From Nitrosomonadales bacterium (lineage in GTDB: Bacteria > Pseudomonadota > Gammaproteobacteria > Burkholderiales > Gallionellaceae), in NCBI GenBank assembly GCA_016214695.1, contig JACRNY010000006.1, positions 186,001-250,000 on the forward strand: a stretch of DNA of 64,000 bases. The letters run 5' to 3'. Shown here in pieces: positions 41,487 to 51,077 of this stretch. Position numbers and translations under genes: made by a program. Within the stretch, counting starts at the first letter, position 1; each line of letters begins with the position of its first letter. The notes under the pieces were generated by a model. It had not been told where the DNA came from, searched no databases, and saw only the letters and a program-made list of their open reading frames with translations.

Positions 41487-43454
41487 TCACTTCTCCAGGT
41501 CGAATGACAACTGATCGCCACTATCGGAGGACCATGACTTTTCATATTGACGAAGAAGCTGGGTAAACTCTTCAACACGGCCAGTTAGCATGGCTTCAGC
41601 TTCGCCCGATTGCAATTCAAGTTTTCGGCCTTTGTTGTAGGACAGACCGAAAAATGGTGCGTAAATGGGATTTAAAATATATTCACTTGATTCATACCGA
41701 TTAGCTTTGACCTTGGTTTCAGGGGTCTCAATAAGCACCGACCATTTAATTGCCTCCCTTAGCACTTCACGAGCGCGAGAGCTGAGCTCCTCATCTACAA
41801 TTGAAAAGTGTGTACGCTCAGATTCACTTTGCGAATACCGCCCTTGTGACAATCGAAAGAGTTTTCCAAGGAAATTAACAAGTGCAAGTAGGCGGCCCCC
41901 TTGATTACCACTACTGGCAACTTCCTCACGAAATTTTCTACTAGCTCGAAAGGCGGCATCGGCCTGCGTATCAATCGACACGAAAAATCCCTGCAACCCA
42001 CTTGTTGGCAGGATGCCACCAATTGAGAGGTGGCACAGTTCGAGGAAATATCTGACGTTGGTGCCAGACAATTTCGTAAATGCATCAAAACCCGCATATA
42101 TGGGACATGGGCGCTGGCGCAAAGGAAGGTAAATTAGCAGCAGCGTTCCGACGAGTAAGTGATGAACCCACTCTCCTTTGTTGAAACTGGATGGTTGAGA
42201 TTGTCTCAGCTTATTAAACTCTGCCAGAATGTCACTGGCAGATTTTGAGCGCTGATGAAGCAAAGCGGCACATACAACAGAAGCTTCAGGGTAATCTCTA
42301 TCAAGAAATTCTTTGGCCGTTAAAGCCGAACCTTGCAACTTCAGGCCCTCCTCAGTAATTCTTTGCCAGCGTCTAAGAAGAGGGGTGTTTTCCTGCAGTA
42401 CAAGTTGAGCCACCTCTCCATATCTTAACCCAGGAAGGATGCGCCCAATTTCACTAAGAACATGTTGTTGATATTGAGTGTCGCTTGCGCGTGAAGAAAG
42501 ATGCTCAATATTCCTAAGTCTATCAAGGGATACTGGAGTATGTGATTCAGGAAGTTTGGATTCACTGATCAAGCGGAAGAAAAACAATTCAGCCGCGAAC
42601 AATTGAAAAGTCGGTTGAAGCAAATCATCAAGGTTTAGAAGGCGAAAATCTGCAGTTTCTTGAATTGATTCTGTCCCGATTGTGCTGCGAGTTCGCATCC
42701 CATTGGGTTTCATTGCCACGTGAAAAATGAGTGGCGGCTCGCCGCTCTTAATCAGGGTATTCAGAAATCGTTGCTGATAATCCAGCAGGTTTTCATATTC
42801 ATCAATGTAGACAGCAAACACTGTGCTCGACATGTAATCGAGCTTAGATCTGAGTTCTGCAATCAGCGCACTAAGAAAATCACGCAGGGGAAGTAAGGTT
42901 GGTGGTTGGTCAAAATCATAGTTCTTAAACCAACGCGATAGTGTCTGTCTCTGGTGGCGAATCCACTTGTCAAAGCCCTCTAAATCAGCCGGGATAGGAA
43001 TACTAGTGAATCCCTGGACGGCATCTGTGAAATTCAGCTTGTCGATATGTCCAAAATTCGAACACCTTTCGGAATTGCAGTTTAGTGTTCTGACAGAACT
43101 AATGATCTGCTCAGAAAGGGCAAGGCAAAGAGCATGTTCAAAGATGTCTTGCCATCTACGTTCATCAAGGCTGCTGCCAGTGAAACCGCTGAAATACTGC
43201 GTGTCCGCCTTTAAATAAAGCCCAACAGTACGAAGGGCTTCGTTAGGAATACATACTCGCTCAGGCGAAAACTGGCTTTGAAAGGACAAATATCGAAGCA
43301 GGGCTGTTTTACCGCATCCCCGACCGCCAACGAGGACGTGTGATTTACGAGCTTCATCAAGACCTAGCTGCGGAAAATATAACGGGAGGACGTAGCTTGA
43401 CCAGACGTCGAGTCCAAATTCTTCAGTGCGGTTTCGGATAAAGGCGTTCAGCAT
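41487..43454 (-). CDS. ORC/CDC6-type AAA ATPase (655 aa)
   Basis: A large P-loop ATPase: Walker A GGRGCGKT (43-50) in VLVGGRGCGKTALLRYL and Walker B AVYIDEYENL (about 215-222). The spacing and the long helical C-terminus resemble bacterial ORC-CDC6-type AAA ATPases known from conflict systems. The C-terminal region (about 390-650) has a winged-helix-like flavour (SALTAKEFLDRDYPEASVV). It starts at ATG 43452-43454, five bases past the PRTase stop. Presumably the motor or sensor of the operon. Confidence 0.72.
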   Translation of the reverse strand: MLNAFIRNRTEEFGLDVWSSYVLPLYFPQLGLDEARKSHVLVGGRGCGKTALLRYLSFQSQFSPERVCIPNEALRTVGLYLKADTQYFSGFTGSSLDERRWQDIFEHALCLALSEQIISSVRTLNCNSERCSNFGHIDKLNFTDAVQGFTSIPIPADLEGFDKWIRHQRQTLSRWFKNYDFDQPPTLLPLRDFLSALIAELRSKLDYMSSTVFAVYIDEYENLLDYQQRFLNTLIKSGEPPLIFHVAMKPNGMRTRSTIGTESIQETADFRLLNLDDLLQPTFQLFAAELFFFRLISESKLPESHTPVSLDRLRNIEHLSSRASDTQYQQHVLSEIGRILPGLRYGEVAQLVLQENTPLLRRWQRITEEGLKLQGSALTAKEFLDRDYPEASVVCAALLHQRSKSASDILAEFNKLRQSQPSSFNKGEWVHHLLVGTLLLIYLPLRQRPCPIYAGFDAFTKLSGTNVRYFLELCHLSIGGILPTSGLQGFFVSIDTQADAAFRASRKFREEVASSGNQGGRLLALVNFLGKLFRLSQGRYSQSESERTHFSIVDEELSSRAREVLREAIKWSVLIETPETKVKANRYESSEYILNPIYAPFFGLSYNKGRKLELQSGEAEAMLTGRVEEFTQLLRQYEKSWSSDSGDQLSFDLEK

Positions 43455-43459
43455 AGAAT

Positions 43460-44359
43460 TTACCGATCCAGTAGCGGAGTAAAGGATGGGGTTTCATACC
43501 AAAACACAGGTAGGGAATTATTCGGTGTGGCGTGCGAAAAGGCGTACGCCAATCCCAACTCTCCATACCCTTCAGCAAGTCTCCCCTTTTGCGGAAGGCC
43601 GGCCTTAGATACTACCGTCCTGTATTGCTCGTGAATCATGTCTGCAAAGCCCTTTACCTGGTATCGACGCAAGCAGCTGTCTGACAATGGTGCATTGAGA
43701 TCACTGAGGAGCTCCGCCCACTTAACTTTAATATAGGGGAATAGCTTGGCTATGCGATCCAAACCCTTCGGATGAATTGTGGTGACGAGATAGGTTACCT
43801 GCAAATGTGGGTGCAGGCTAACGAATTCATTGAGACGAATTCCATTTACGAAATCCTCGAATTGCTCTCCTGTTCCACAAAAATCATCTAGAAAATATAA
43901 ATCAGTAACTGTGCCAGCATGCGCAAGCATATGGGGCCAAATCAACCAATCTGAATGGATTCTGAACCTCCTCTGTGCCAAGCGCAGGATATAAGGCCCG
44001 GATTTGGTTGGTGGTGCAAGATGTCCGATGACGGGGGCTATACGGACGCCGAAATTGGGGCTGGCTGATTTGCCGAGTCGCAACTGATCTAACAGTGGAA
44101 TTGTTGGTGTCTTGCTAGCAGAGGAAGATAGATCAACAAATAATGTATCCAACAAGGAAAAGAACTGGTCTCTTGATCGGAATGCTAGGTTGTCGAGCAA
44201 GTAGGCGCCGAGCAATTCAGCATCATAATTTCGAAGACAGCCCATCCAACTATCCAGTTGAACATCTTTCATGCCCTCCCACACGCGCGCATGAATTAAT
44301 TTGCGGGCGCGGTCAACGACCTGATCTATGTAGTCAGCGGTGTCGTCGGAATTCAGCAT
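43460..44359 (-). CDS. Phosphoribosyltransferase-like protein (299 aa)
   Basis: LYFLDDFCGTGEQFEDF (154-170) fits the PRPP-loop motif (two acidic residues, then T-G) of type I phosphoribosyltransferases, and the end FSHATPNNSLPVFWYE matches the conserved tail (PNN-LP-FW) of PRTase-CE-type proteins from prokaryotic conflict systems. It is not a salvage enzyme by layout. It is the first gene of the leftward operon; the ATG is 44357-44359. What it modifies is unknown. Confidence 0.72.
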   Translation of the reverse strand: MLNSDDTADYIDQVVDRARKLIHARVWEGMKDVQLDSWMGCLRNYDAELLGAYLLDNLAFRSRDQFFSLLDTLFVDLSSSASKTPTIPLLDQLRLGKSASPNFGVRIAPVIGHLAPPTKSGPYILRLAQRRFRIHSDWLIWPHMLAHAGTVTDLYFLDDFCGTGEQFEDFVNGIRLNEFVSLHPHLQVTYLVTTIHPKGLDRIAKLFPYIKVKWAELLSDLNAPLSDSCLRRYQVKGFADMIHEQYRTVVSKAGLPQKGRLAEGYGELGLAYAFSHATPNNSLPVFWYETPSFTPLLDR

Positions 44360-44542
44360 CTTGTAAACATTTGCATAGAGTGCTCGATTGTCGCATCTTG
44401 TTTGCGTGTGATTGTTTCAATGAAGGCCTATATACGGTCTAGTACGAATAGCATATTGCACACTGTCTATAATTGCGATAAGTGGCGTCAAGATGGGTGG
44501 GTGCGTGCGAAGGCTTTTGGCTCCCCCTTTTTCTTCATAAAT

Positions 44543-44570
44543 TGAAAAATGCCCTCCAATGGAGGGCATT
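44543..44570 (-). terminator. Intrinsic terminator of panD
   Basis: On the minus strand AATGCCCTCC/GGAGGGCATT with a three-base loop, then five T; it lies 59 bases past the panD stop and marks the right border of the accessory block. The 173 bases left of it, up to the PRTase start, show no gene. Confidence 0.85.
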
Positions 44571-44628
44571 AAATTATCTATAACAGATTGTATTTATTTA
44601 GTTTGGGCAACTGAGACAAAAGGGCGAT

Positions 44629-45012
44629 TCAGGCTGCGGCCTGGACGGGTATCCTGTCGCGCTTGTCGATGATGCGGTTGTGTTCGTCCACATACACGAG
44701 CGTGGGATGGTACTTCTGCAGTTCCAGCTCAGAATAGACGGAGAAGGCCGCGATGATGAGGATGTCGCCGGGGCTGGCCTTGTGTGCCGCCGCGCCATTG
44801 ACCGAGATGGTGCGGGAACCGCGTTCGGCGCGGATGGCATAGGTGCTGAAACGCTCGCCGTTGGTGACGTTGTAGATATCGATGGCCTGATATTCCCTGA
44901 TGCCGGAAGCATCCAGCAGGTCGTCGTCGATGGCGCACGAACCCTCGTAATGCAGCTCGGACTGCGTCACGCGCACGCGGTGCAATTTGGCCTGTAGCAT
45001 GGTTCGTTGCAT
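44629..45012 (-). CDS. panD: Aspartate 1-decarboxylase PanD
   Basis: A 127-residue proenzyme making beta-alanine for pantothenate. The self-cleavage site YEGSCAID (Gly24-Ser25) creates the pyruvoyl group; [17 protein letters not shown] and [12 protein letters not shown] are conserved. GAGGAGG precedes the ATG at 45010-45012; a GTG six bases earlier lies in the binding site. It is separated from panC by 86 bases. Confidence 0.97.
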   Translation of the reverse strand: MQRTMLQAKLHRVRVTQSELHYEGSCAIDDDLLDASGIREYQAIDIYNVTNGERFSTYAIRAERGSRTISVNGAAAHKASPGDILIIAAFSVYSELELQKYHPTLVYVDEHNRIIDKRDRIPVQAAA

Positions 45013-45098
45013 GGTCACCTCCTCAGCCCTTCCGGGGCAGAAAACAGTTTCTTATCCACCCTCAACCTCAGGGCGCGCGCATTATAAACGTCTGGGCG

Positions 45099-45926
45099 CT
45101 AAAGACAAACTTCCAGATTATCGATCAAACGGGTCTTGCCCAGCCGCGCCGCCGCCACGATCACCAGCTTGCGTTCGCCCTTGGCTGGAGCGCCCAAGTC
45201 GGCCTGTTTGCGCACCGACACATACTCCACCTGCCAGCCGCGCTTGGCAAGCGCGGCGCCTGCTTCCCGCTCCAGAGCAAGGTAATCGCTCGCGCCGTTT
45301 TTCAATGCTTCCCCCATCCCTTGCAATGTTTGACTGAGGAAAGCCGCTTCGGTTCGCTCTTGCGGGGAAAGGTACTGGTTGCGCGAGGACAAGGCCAAGC
45401 CGTCCGCCGCACGGGAAGTCTCTGCCCCCACTATCGTGATGGGCAAATTGAACTGGGTGACCATCTGCCGGATGATGGCCAGTTGCTGGTAATCCTTCTT
45501 GCCGAAGATGGCGACCTGCGGTTGCACCAGGTTGAACAACTTGAGCACCACGGTCGCCATGCCGCGGAAATGGCCGGGGCGGAATTCGCCGCACAGTTCG
45601 CTGGCGATGGGCGGCGGCTCGACGAACAGAGTCTGCTGCTCCGGATACATGTCCGCCACGGCAGGTGCGAACACCACATCGGCCAACCCCTGCAACTTCG
45701 CGCAGTCTGCATCCAGCGTGCGCGGGTATTTGTCGAAATCCTCGTTGGGACCGAACTGCAGCGGATTGACGAAGATGCTCACCACCACGCAAGAACCCTG
45801 CTGGCGCGCGATGCGCACCAGTTCGATGTGTCCCTCGTGCAGGTTGCCCATGGTGGGCACGAAGGCGACGGCTTTTTCGTTGGCCAAACGGGCGCGCAGT
45901 TCGGGTACGGAATGGATCAGTTGCAT
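45099..45926 (-). CDS. panC: Pantothenate synthetase PanC
   Basis: A 275-residue ATP-dependent ligase joining pantoate and beta-alanine. [16 protein letters not shown] contains the HIGH-like motif, [19 protein letters not shown] the substrate site, and FGKKDYQQL the KMSKS-like site. Its start overlaps the panB stop by one base, giving panB-panC coupling. Confidence 0.97.
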   Translation of the reverse strand: MQLIHSVPELRARLANEKAVAFVPTMGNLHEGHIELVRIARQQGSCVVVSIFVNPLQFGPNEDFDKYPRTLDADCAKLQGLADVVFAPAVADMYPEQQTLFVEPPPIASELCGEFRPGHFRGMATVVLKLFNLVQPQVAIFGKKDYQQLAIIRQMVTQFNLPITIVGAETSRAADGLALSSRNQYLSPQERTEAAFLSQTLQGMGEALKNGASDYLALEREAGAALAKRGWQVEYVSVRKQADLGAPAKGERKLVIVAAARLGKTRLIDNLEVCL

Positions 45927-46717
45927 CAGAAACTATGCTCCTGAGCCGGAAACTTGCCGGATTTCACCTCGGCCACATAGTTCGCTACGGCTTGCGCGAT
46001 GGAAGCAGCGCCCTGCATGAAGTCCTTCACGAAACGCGCTTTCTTGCCGGGATAGATGCCGAGCATGTCGTATACCACCAGCACCTGGCCGGAACAGTCG
46101 AATCCCGCGCCGATGCCGATGGTGGGGATGCGCAGGTGCTGGGTGACTTGCGCGCCCAGCGTGGCGGGAATGGCTTCGAGTACGATCATGCCGGCACCCG
46201 CGTCCTGCAAGGCCTTGGCGTCCTGCAGCAGTTTCTTCGCAGCGGCATCGGTCTTGCCCTGCACCTTGTAGCCGCCGAGCTGGTTGACCGATTGCGGGGT
46301 GAGGCCGATATGCGCGCAGACCGGGATGCCGCGCGAAGTGAGGAACGCGACGGTCTCGGCCATCTCGGCGCCGCCTTCGAGCTTGACCATCTCCGCGCCC
46401 GCCTGCATCAATTGCACGGCATGGGCGAAGGTCTCGCGCGCGCTGAACTGCGAGGTACCGAAAGGCATGTCGGCGATAACAAAAGCCTGCTGCGCACCGC
46501 TGGCGACGCAGGCGGTGTGGTAGGCCATCTGCTCGATGGTGACCGGCAAGGTGCTCTCGCGCCCCTGCACCACCATGCCGAGCGAATCGCCGACCAGCAG
46601 CACGTCCACGCCGTTGTTCTCCAGCAGGGTGGCGAAGCTGGCGTCATAGCAGGTCAGCACGGCGATCTTCTCGCCCTTGTCGCGCATGGATTGGAGTTTG
46701 CTCAGGGTTGTACGCAT
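45926..46717 (-). CDS. panB: Ketopantoate hydroxymethyltransferase PanB
   Basis: A 263-residue enzyme transferring a hydroxymethyl group from methylene-THF to 2-ketoisovalerate. Family motifs: [14 protein letters not shown] (metal-binding Asp), [25 protein letters not shown] and [14 protein letters not shown]. First gene of panB-panC; ATG 46715-46717. Confidence 0.97.
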   Translation of the reverse strand: MRTTLSKLQSMRDKGEKIAVLTCYDASFATLLENNGVDVLLVGDSLGMVVQGRESTLPVTIEQMAYHTACVASGAQQAFVIADMPFGTSQFSARETFAHAVQLMQAGAEMVKLEGGAEMAETVAFLTSRGIPVCAHIGLTPQSVNQLGGYKVQGKTDAAAKKLLQDAKALQDAGAGMIVLEAIPATLGAQVTQHLRIPTIGIGAGFDCSGQVLVVYDMLGIYPGKKARFVKDFMQGAASIAQAVANYVAEVKSGKFPAQEHSF

Positions 46718-46778
46718 GTTTCTTTCTCCGGCTAGTGGCCACCCTTGATTGGAGTGAGGGCTGGATTCAATAAGGGTT

Positions 46779-46821
46779 CCCTCACCTCAATCCTCTCCCG
46801 GAGGGAGAGGAGGCAATCGTG
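46779..46821. repeat. REP-like palindrome
   Basis: CCCTCACCTCAATCCTCTCCC followed by GGAGGGAGAGG and GGCAATCGTGAA, the same unit as upstream of mnmA. It lies in the gap between the kinase gene and panB. Confidence 0.7.
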
Positions 46822-46832
46822 AAAATCAATTT

Positions 46833-47477
46833 TCAATCCCGGCCCACGTTGAAATACTCCCTGCGCCCTTTCATCTTCGCGATGCGGTCGAGCAACAGGT
46901 TGAAATCGTCCTCATTATCCACGAAATTCAGGTGTTCGCTGTTCACCACCAGCACCGGCGCTTCCTCGTAGTGATGGAAGAACTCGCCATAGCTCTCCGA
47001 GAGCCGCTCCAGGTAATCATCCTGAAGGGTGCGTTCGTAGCGGTTGCCGCGGCGGCGCACGCGTTCGGACAGCGCGTATACCGGCGCCTGCAGATAGATC
47101 ACCAGATCGGGGGCGGGAGCCTGCGGTGACAGCCCCTGATAGATGGACTGGTAGAGCTTGTATTCGTCGTCGCTCAGCGTCAGGCGCGCGAACAGCGCGT
47201 CCTTCTCGAACAGATAGTCGGAAACGGTGCGGCTGCGGAACAGGTCCATCTGCGCCAGATCGCGCGCTTCGTTGATGCGCTGGAACAGGAAGAACAGCTG
47301 GGTCGGCAGCGCGTAGCGCGCCGGATCCTGATAGAAATTGGCAAGAAAGGGGTTGTCCTGCGGCTTCTCCAGCAGGGCATGCGCCTCGGCGCGGTCGGCC
47401 AGACGTTGCGCAAGGCTGGTCTTGCCCACGCCGATGGGGCCTTCGACGACGATGTAGCGATATTTGCTGAGCGGCAT
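46833..47477 (-). CDS. Deoxynucleoside kinase family protein
   Basis: A 214-residue P-loop kinase. GPIGVGKTSLAQRLA (13-27) is the P-loop, EKPQDNPFLANFYQDP holds the catalytic Glu, and RVRRRGNRYERTL the lid. Enzymes of this family phosphorylate deoxyadenosine/deoxyguanosine in salvage. The position between folK and panB is common in Betaproteobacteria. ATG 47475-47477. Confidence 0.88.
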   Translation of the reverse strand: MPLSKYRYIVVEGPIGVGKTSLAQRLADRAEAHALLEKPQDNPFLANFYQDPARYALPTQLFFLFQRINEARDLAQMDLFRSRTVSDYLFEKDALFARLTLSDDEYKLYQSIYQGLSPQAPAPDLVIYLQAPVYALSERVRRRGNRYERTLQDDYLERLSESYGEFFHHYEEAPVLVVNSEHLNFVDNEDDFNLLLDRIAKMKGRREYFNVGRD

Positions 47478-47496
47478 TCAAAATCCTTAAAACAAA

Positions 47497-47580
47497 TTAG
47501 CCACAGAGATCACAGAGAAGACCGCATAACGGAATATTTCTGCCTTACCTCTCTGTGTCCTCTGTGCTCTCTGTGGCTAA
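47497..47580. repeat. Inverted-repeat element
   Basis: An 84-bp palindrome with arms TTAGCCACAGAG-ATCACAGAG and CTCTGTG-CTCTCTGTGGCTAA around a unique core. Such elements are widespread in environmental Proteobacteria. Its right arm supplies the TAG stop codon of folK. Confidence 0.75.
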
Positions 47581-48065
47581 ATCAGCTTTTCAAGCTGTTG
47601 ATCTGCACAACTCTTTGCCGCATCCGCCGCTGCGCCCACGCCGGGAATCACGCACTGCGGCGCGATCTCCAGCAGCGGCTGCAGCACGAACGCGCGCAGG
47701 TGCATCTGCGGATGCGGGATGGTCAGGCCGTGTTCGTGATGCACCAGGCCGTCGTACAGCAACACATCCAGGTCCAGCGTGCGCGGCGCGTTGCGGAACT
47801 CGCGCGTGCGCCCGCAGTCATGCTCCAGCGCCAGCAGCGCATCGAGCAGGGCTCGCGGCGCCAGCCCGGTCTCCACCTGCGCTACCGCGTTGATGAAATC
47901 CGGCTGATCCAGATAGCCCACCGGCGCGCTGCGATACAGCGAGGAACGGCGCAGCAACCTCGTCTGCGGCAACCCGTCCAGCATGTCCAGCGCCTGAGTC
48001 ACCTGTGCGGCAGGATCGGACAGGTTGCTGCCCAACCCGATGAATGCAACGTGCGGTCGCGACAC
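47577..48065 (-). CDS. folK: HPPK FolK
   Basis: A pyrophosphokinase of folate synthesis, about 162 residues. HVAFIGLGSNLSDPAAQVT opens the family fold; VGYLDQPDFINAVAQVETGL, EHDCGRTREFRNAPRTLDLDVLLY and the IPHPQMHLRAFVL tail are conserved. I chose GTG 48063-48065 by family length; an ATG at 48156-48158 overlapping the pcnB stop (TGATG) would add 31 residues of unconserved sequence. Its stop lies in the inverted repeat. Confidence 0.9.
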   Translation of the reverse strand: MSRPHVAFIGLGSNLSDPAAQVTQALDMLDGLPQTRLLRRSSLYRSAPVGYLDQPDFINAVAQVETGLAPRALLDALLALEHDCGRTREFRNAPRTLDLDVLLYDGLVHHEHGLTIPHPQMHLRAFVLQPLLEIAPQCVIPGVGAAADAAKSCADQQLEKLI

Positions 48066-48157
48066 GGTGGGGCGGAGCCCTTCGGTGCGGGAGCGACCGC
48101 ATGGCACCTCCTCCCGCAAACGGCCGACTTCGTCGGTAACGTGTCGGAGGTGTTCCA

Positions 48158-49504
48158 TCAATCGATCGGCAATTCGGATTGCGTCGCGGAGCCGGGCTTC
48201 TTGCTGCGGCGGCGGCGTTTCTTGGGGCCGCCGGTGTCGGGCAACAACATCTCGGCGCGGCGCTCATCGCCAGCATGCTGGAATTCTTCCCACCATGTAC
48301 CCAGTTCGGCATCCACTTCACCGCTCTGGCAACGCAGCAACAGGAAATCATAGGCGGCACGGAAACGCGGCAAGGCCAGCAGGCGCAGGGGACGCTGGCC
48401 GCCGCGCTGCTCGAAGCGCGGTTGCAGCAGCCACAGCTCCTTCATCACGGTGTCGTAGCGGCGCGGGATGGCGAGCTGTTCGCGCTGACGGTCCAGCACT
48501 TCGTCCATCGCCGCGTGCATCGCGCCGATCGGCTTCTCGCCCGCTTCCTGCCGGGCTTTCCATGCCGCCAGCACCTCGTGCCACAACAGCGCGGCGAACA
48601 GGAATGCAGGTGATGTGGGCTTTTCTTCCGCGATGCGCTGGTCAGTGTTCTGCAACGCCAGCATGACGAACTTCTCGCCCATCGGTTGCTCCAGGATCAC
48701 GTCCAGCATCGGCAGCATGCCGTGGTGCAGGTCCATCGCGCGCAGCTTCTTGATGCAGGGCATGGCATGGCCGGACAGCAACAGCTTGAGCATCTCGTCG
48801 AACAGGCGCGCTTCCGGCACGTTGCGCAGCAGGTCCTTCATCTTGAAGATCGGCGCAGCGGTGGCCGGATCGAGTTTCATGCCCAGTTTGGCCGACAGGC
48901 GCACGGCGCGCAGCATGCGCACCGGATCTTCGCGGTAACGCACTTCCGGGTCGCCGATCATGCGCAGCACGTTGCCACGGATATCCTCGTAACCGCGGTG
49001 ATAGTCGTAGATCTCCTGCGTGGCCGGATCGTAGAACAGCGCATTGGCGGTGAAATCGCGCCGCGCCGCATCCTGCTCCTGGTCGCCGAACTCGTTGTCG
49101 CGCAGGATGCGCCCGTGCTCGTCGGTCTCGGCATCTTCGGCGTCGATGGCGCGGCGGAAGGTGGAGACCTCGACCGTTTCGTCGCCGAACATCACATGCA
49201 CCAGGCGGAAGCGCCGCCCGATGATGCGCGCGCGGCGGAACACGCGTTTCACCTCTTCCGGGGTGGCATCGGTGGCCACGTCGAAATCCTTGGGATGGCG
49301 GTCGAGCAGCAGGTCGCGCACCGCACCGCCCACCACGAAGGCCTGGTAACCGGCGGCCTGCAGGCCGTCCGTCACGCGCTGCGCGGCATGGCTGATGCCG
49401 TCGCGGCCGACACCGTGTTCTTCATAGGGGATCACGTGTGCCGCACCGACCGACCTTGAGCGGGCCTTCTTGCCGAATACACGTTTGAAAAGTCTTTTTA
49501 TCAT
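48158..49504 (-). CDS. pcnB: Poly(A) polymerase PcnB
   Basis: A 448-residue nucleotidyltransferase adding 3' poly(A) tails that mark RNA for decay. The head has GGAVRDLLLDRHPKDFDVAT with the catalytic DxD, then RRDFTANALFYDP and DPVRMLRAVRLSAKLGM. The basic C-terminal tail (KKRRRRSKKPGS) is typical of PcnB and separates it from CCA-adding enzymes. ATG 49502-49504 chosen over a TTG 27 bases up. Confidence 0.94.
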   Translation of the reverse strand: MIKRLFKRVFGKKARSRSVGAAHVIPYEEHGVGRDGISHAAQRVTDGLQAAGYQAFVVGGAVRDLLLDRHPKDFDVATDATPEEVKRVFRRARIIGRRFRLVHVMFGDETVEVSTFRRAIDAEDAETDEHGRILRDNEFGDQEQDAARRDFTANALFYDPATQEIYDYHRGYEDIRGNVLRMIGDPEVRYREDPVRMLRAVRLSAKLGMKLDPATAAPIFKMKDLLRNVPEARLFDEMLKLLLSGHAMPCIKKLRAMDLHHGMLPMLDVILEQPMGEKFVMLALQNTDQRIAEEKPTSPAFLFAALLWHEVLAAWKARQEAGEKPIGAMHAAMDEVLDRQREQLAIPRRYDTVMKELWLLQPRFEQRGGQRPLRLLALPRFRAAYDFLLLRCQSGEVDAELGTWWEEFQHAGDERRAEMLLPDTGGPKKRRRRSKKPGSATQSELPID

Positions 49505-49576
49505 CTTCAGAGGAAATTGAAATCGCCGCAAACGCGGCGACAGCGGAATTATACACCGCCACTCACACGCCCCGGC

Positions 49577-50239
49577 TCAGCGTAAGGAGATGATGACCCA
49601 GCCTTGATTTTGTGCGTGTTTTCGCAATGTATCGTCCGGATCGACGGCGACCGGGCGCTTCACTCTGGAAAGCAAAGGCAGGTCGTTCAGCGAATCGCTA
49701 TAGAAACAGGTGTCGCCGAAACTGTCCCAGTTCCAGCCGCGTTCGGCCAACCAGGCTTCCATGCGCACCACCTTGCCGTCGCGGAAGCTGGGGATGCCGG
49801 CGACACGACCGGTGAATTCGCCATTTTTCTGCTCCGGATCGGTGCCGATCAGATGCTCGATACCGAATTCGCGCGCGATGGGCGCGGTCACGAAACTGTT
49901 GGTGGCGGTGATGATCACGCACACATCGCCTGCCGCCTTGTGTTGCGCCACCAGCTGCCGCGCCTTGTCTCCCATCATCGGGCGCACCTTGCGGCGCATG
50001 AACTCCTCATGCCACTGGTCGAGCACCTTGCGCGCATGGCGCGACAGCGGCTTCAACTGGAAATCGAGGAATTCGTGGATGTCCAGCGTGCCCGCCTTGT
50101 ACTGCTCGTAGAACGCCAGGTTCTTCGCCTCGAACAGTTCGCGGTCGAGCACGCCCTGCTCGATCAGGAACTGCGACCACTCGAAGTCGCTGTCGCCGCT
50201 CAGCAGGGTATTGTCCAGATCGAATAAGGCCAGATTCAC
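49577..50239 (-). CDS. HAD-IB family phosphatase
   Basis: A 220-residue HAD hydrolase: LALFDLDNTLLSGDSD (nucleophile motif I), IITATNSFVT (motif II), and CFYSDSLNDLPLL (motif IV). The class IB cap and place beside pcnB and hda match the histidinol-phosphatase-like HAD-IB proteins of Betaproteobacteria, though the substrate is uncertain. The GTG start (50237-50239) has GGAG seven bases ahead; an ATG 18 bases earlier is the alternative. Confidence 0.88.
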   Translation of the reverse strand: MNLALFDLDNTLLSGDSDFEWSQFLIEQGVLDRELFEAKNLAFYEQYKAGTLDIHEFLDFQLKPLSRHARKVLDQWHEEFMRRKVRPMMGDKARQLVAQHKAAGDVCVIITATNSFVTAPIAREFGIEHLIGTDPEQKNGEFTGRVAGIPSFRDGKVVRMEAWLAERGWNWDSFGDTCFYSDSLNDLPLLSRVKRPVAVDPDDTLRKHAQNQGWVIISLR

Positions 50240-50260
50240 CGCACGCTCCACATACAAAAG

Positions 50261-50289
50261 AAAAGGGCCTGCATTCTACATGCAGGCCC
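50261..50289 (-). terminator. Intrinsic terminator of the outer-membrane protein gene
   Basis: Stem GGGCCTGCAT/ATGCAGGCCC with a five-base loop, and T-rich sequence on the minus strand after it. Confidence 0.8.
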
Positions 50290-50311
50290 GTCTTGCCTGA
50301 ACCTCGAAGAC

Positions 50312-50977
50312 TCAGAATCGATACGAAATGCCGATCGAGATGACCGGATAATACTTGTAGTTCTTCAGATCGGTCTCCAGTTGTGTCGCGCCTGCAGCGA
50401 CGTCACTCTGCAGTTGCGCGCACTGCGGGGCTGTCAGCGCTGCTCCGCAAGTCACGGTACTGGTGACCTTGGGCGCTCCCTGGAACAGCACGCCGATATC
50501 GCTGGTCAGGCCCCATGTCTTGTCCTTGCCGGCCGGATTGCCCCAGCCGATCCCCAGGTACGGAGCCGTGCTGTTGAACTTCACCTCGCCGGTATAGGAA
50601 CCGACATCTGTGGCCGTATAAGTCTGGCCGTTGAAGGTATAGGTACCGCTGATAGAGGTGGCATTCAACGTCGCCTTGTTGCCGTTGGCCACCAGTCCCA
50701 AAGTGGTACGGAACGCGCCTTCGAACGGATACCAGTCCAGCAGTGCCGACACGGTCTGCAGTTTCAGGTCGACCTGATAGTTGCCGTTGGAGTCGGTCTG
50801 GTCGAACTTGCGCTTCCAGGTGTCATAGACCAGACGCCCTCCCAAGCTGTTCGATCCACCCGCCAGGCCGAGACCGAAGCCGGTCGTACCGCCATTCACG
50901 TAGACCCCTACACCATCTGCCTGCGCAGCAGTGGCGAACGCGGTCATCAACGCCGCCAACAGAATCCTTTTCTTCAT
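50312..50977 (-). CDS. Outer-membrane beta-barrel protein
   Basis: A 221-residue protein with a signal peptide MKKRILLAALMTAFATAAQA (20 residues), alternating amphipathic strands and a C-terminal Phe (SIGISYRF), all expected of a small outer-membrane barrel of the OmpW/porin-like type. A conserved pattern is GVGVYVNGGTTGFGLGLAGG at the N-terminus. It contains an insertion with two Cys near residues 177-187. It has its own terminator and is likely monocistronic. Confidence 0.8.
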   Translation of the reverse strand: MKKRILLAALMTAFATAAQADGVGVYVNGGTTGFGLGLAGGSNSLGGRLVYDTWKRKFDQTDSNGNYQVDLKLQTVSALLDWYPFEGAFRTTLGLVANGNKATLNATSISGTYTFNGQTYTATDVGSYTGEVKFNSTAPYLGIGWGNPAGKDKTWGLTSDIGVLFQGAPKVTSTVTCGAALTAPQCAQLQSDVAAGATQLETDLKNYKYYPVISIGISYRF

Positions 50978-51077
50978 GCATGCTCCCCAGATTTAGTCAT
51001 TGATCAAGAACGGCCTGGAATTATTGTTTGGCCGGATATCCCCCGGGCGAGATTGTCGCAGATTCAGTCAATAGCGC

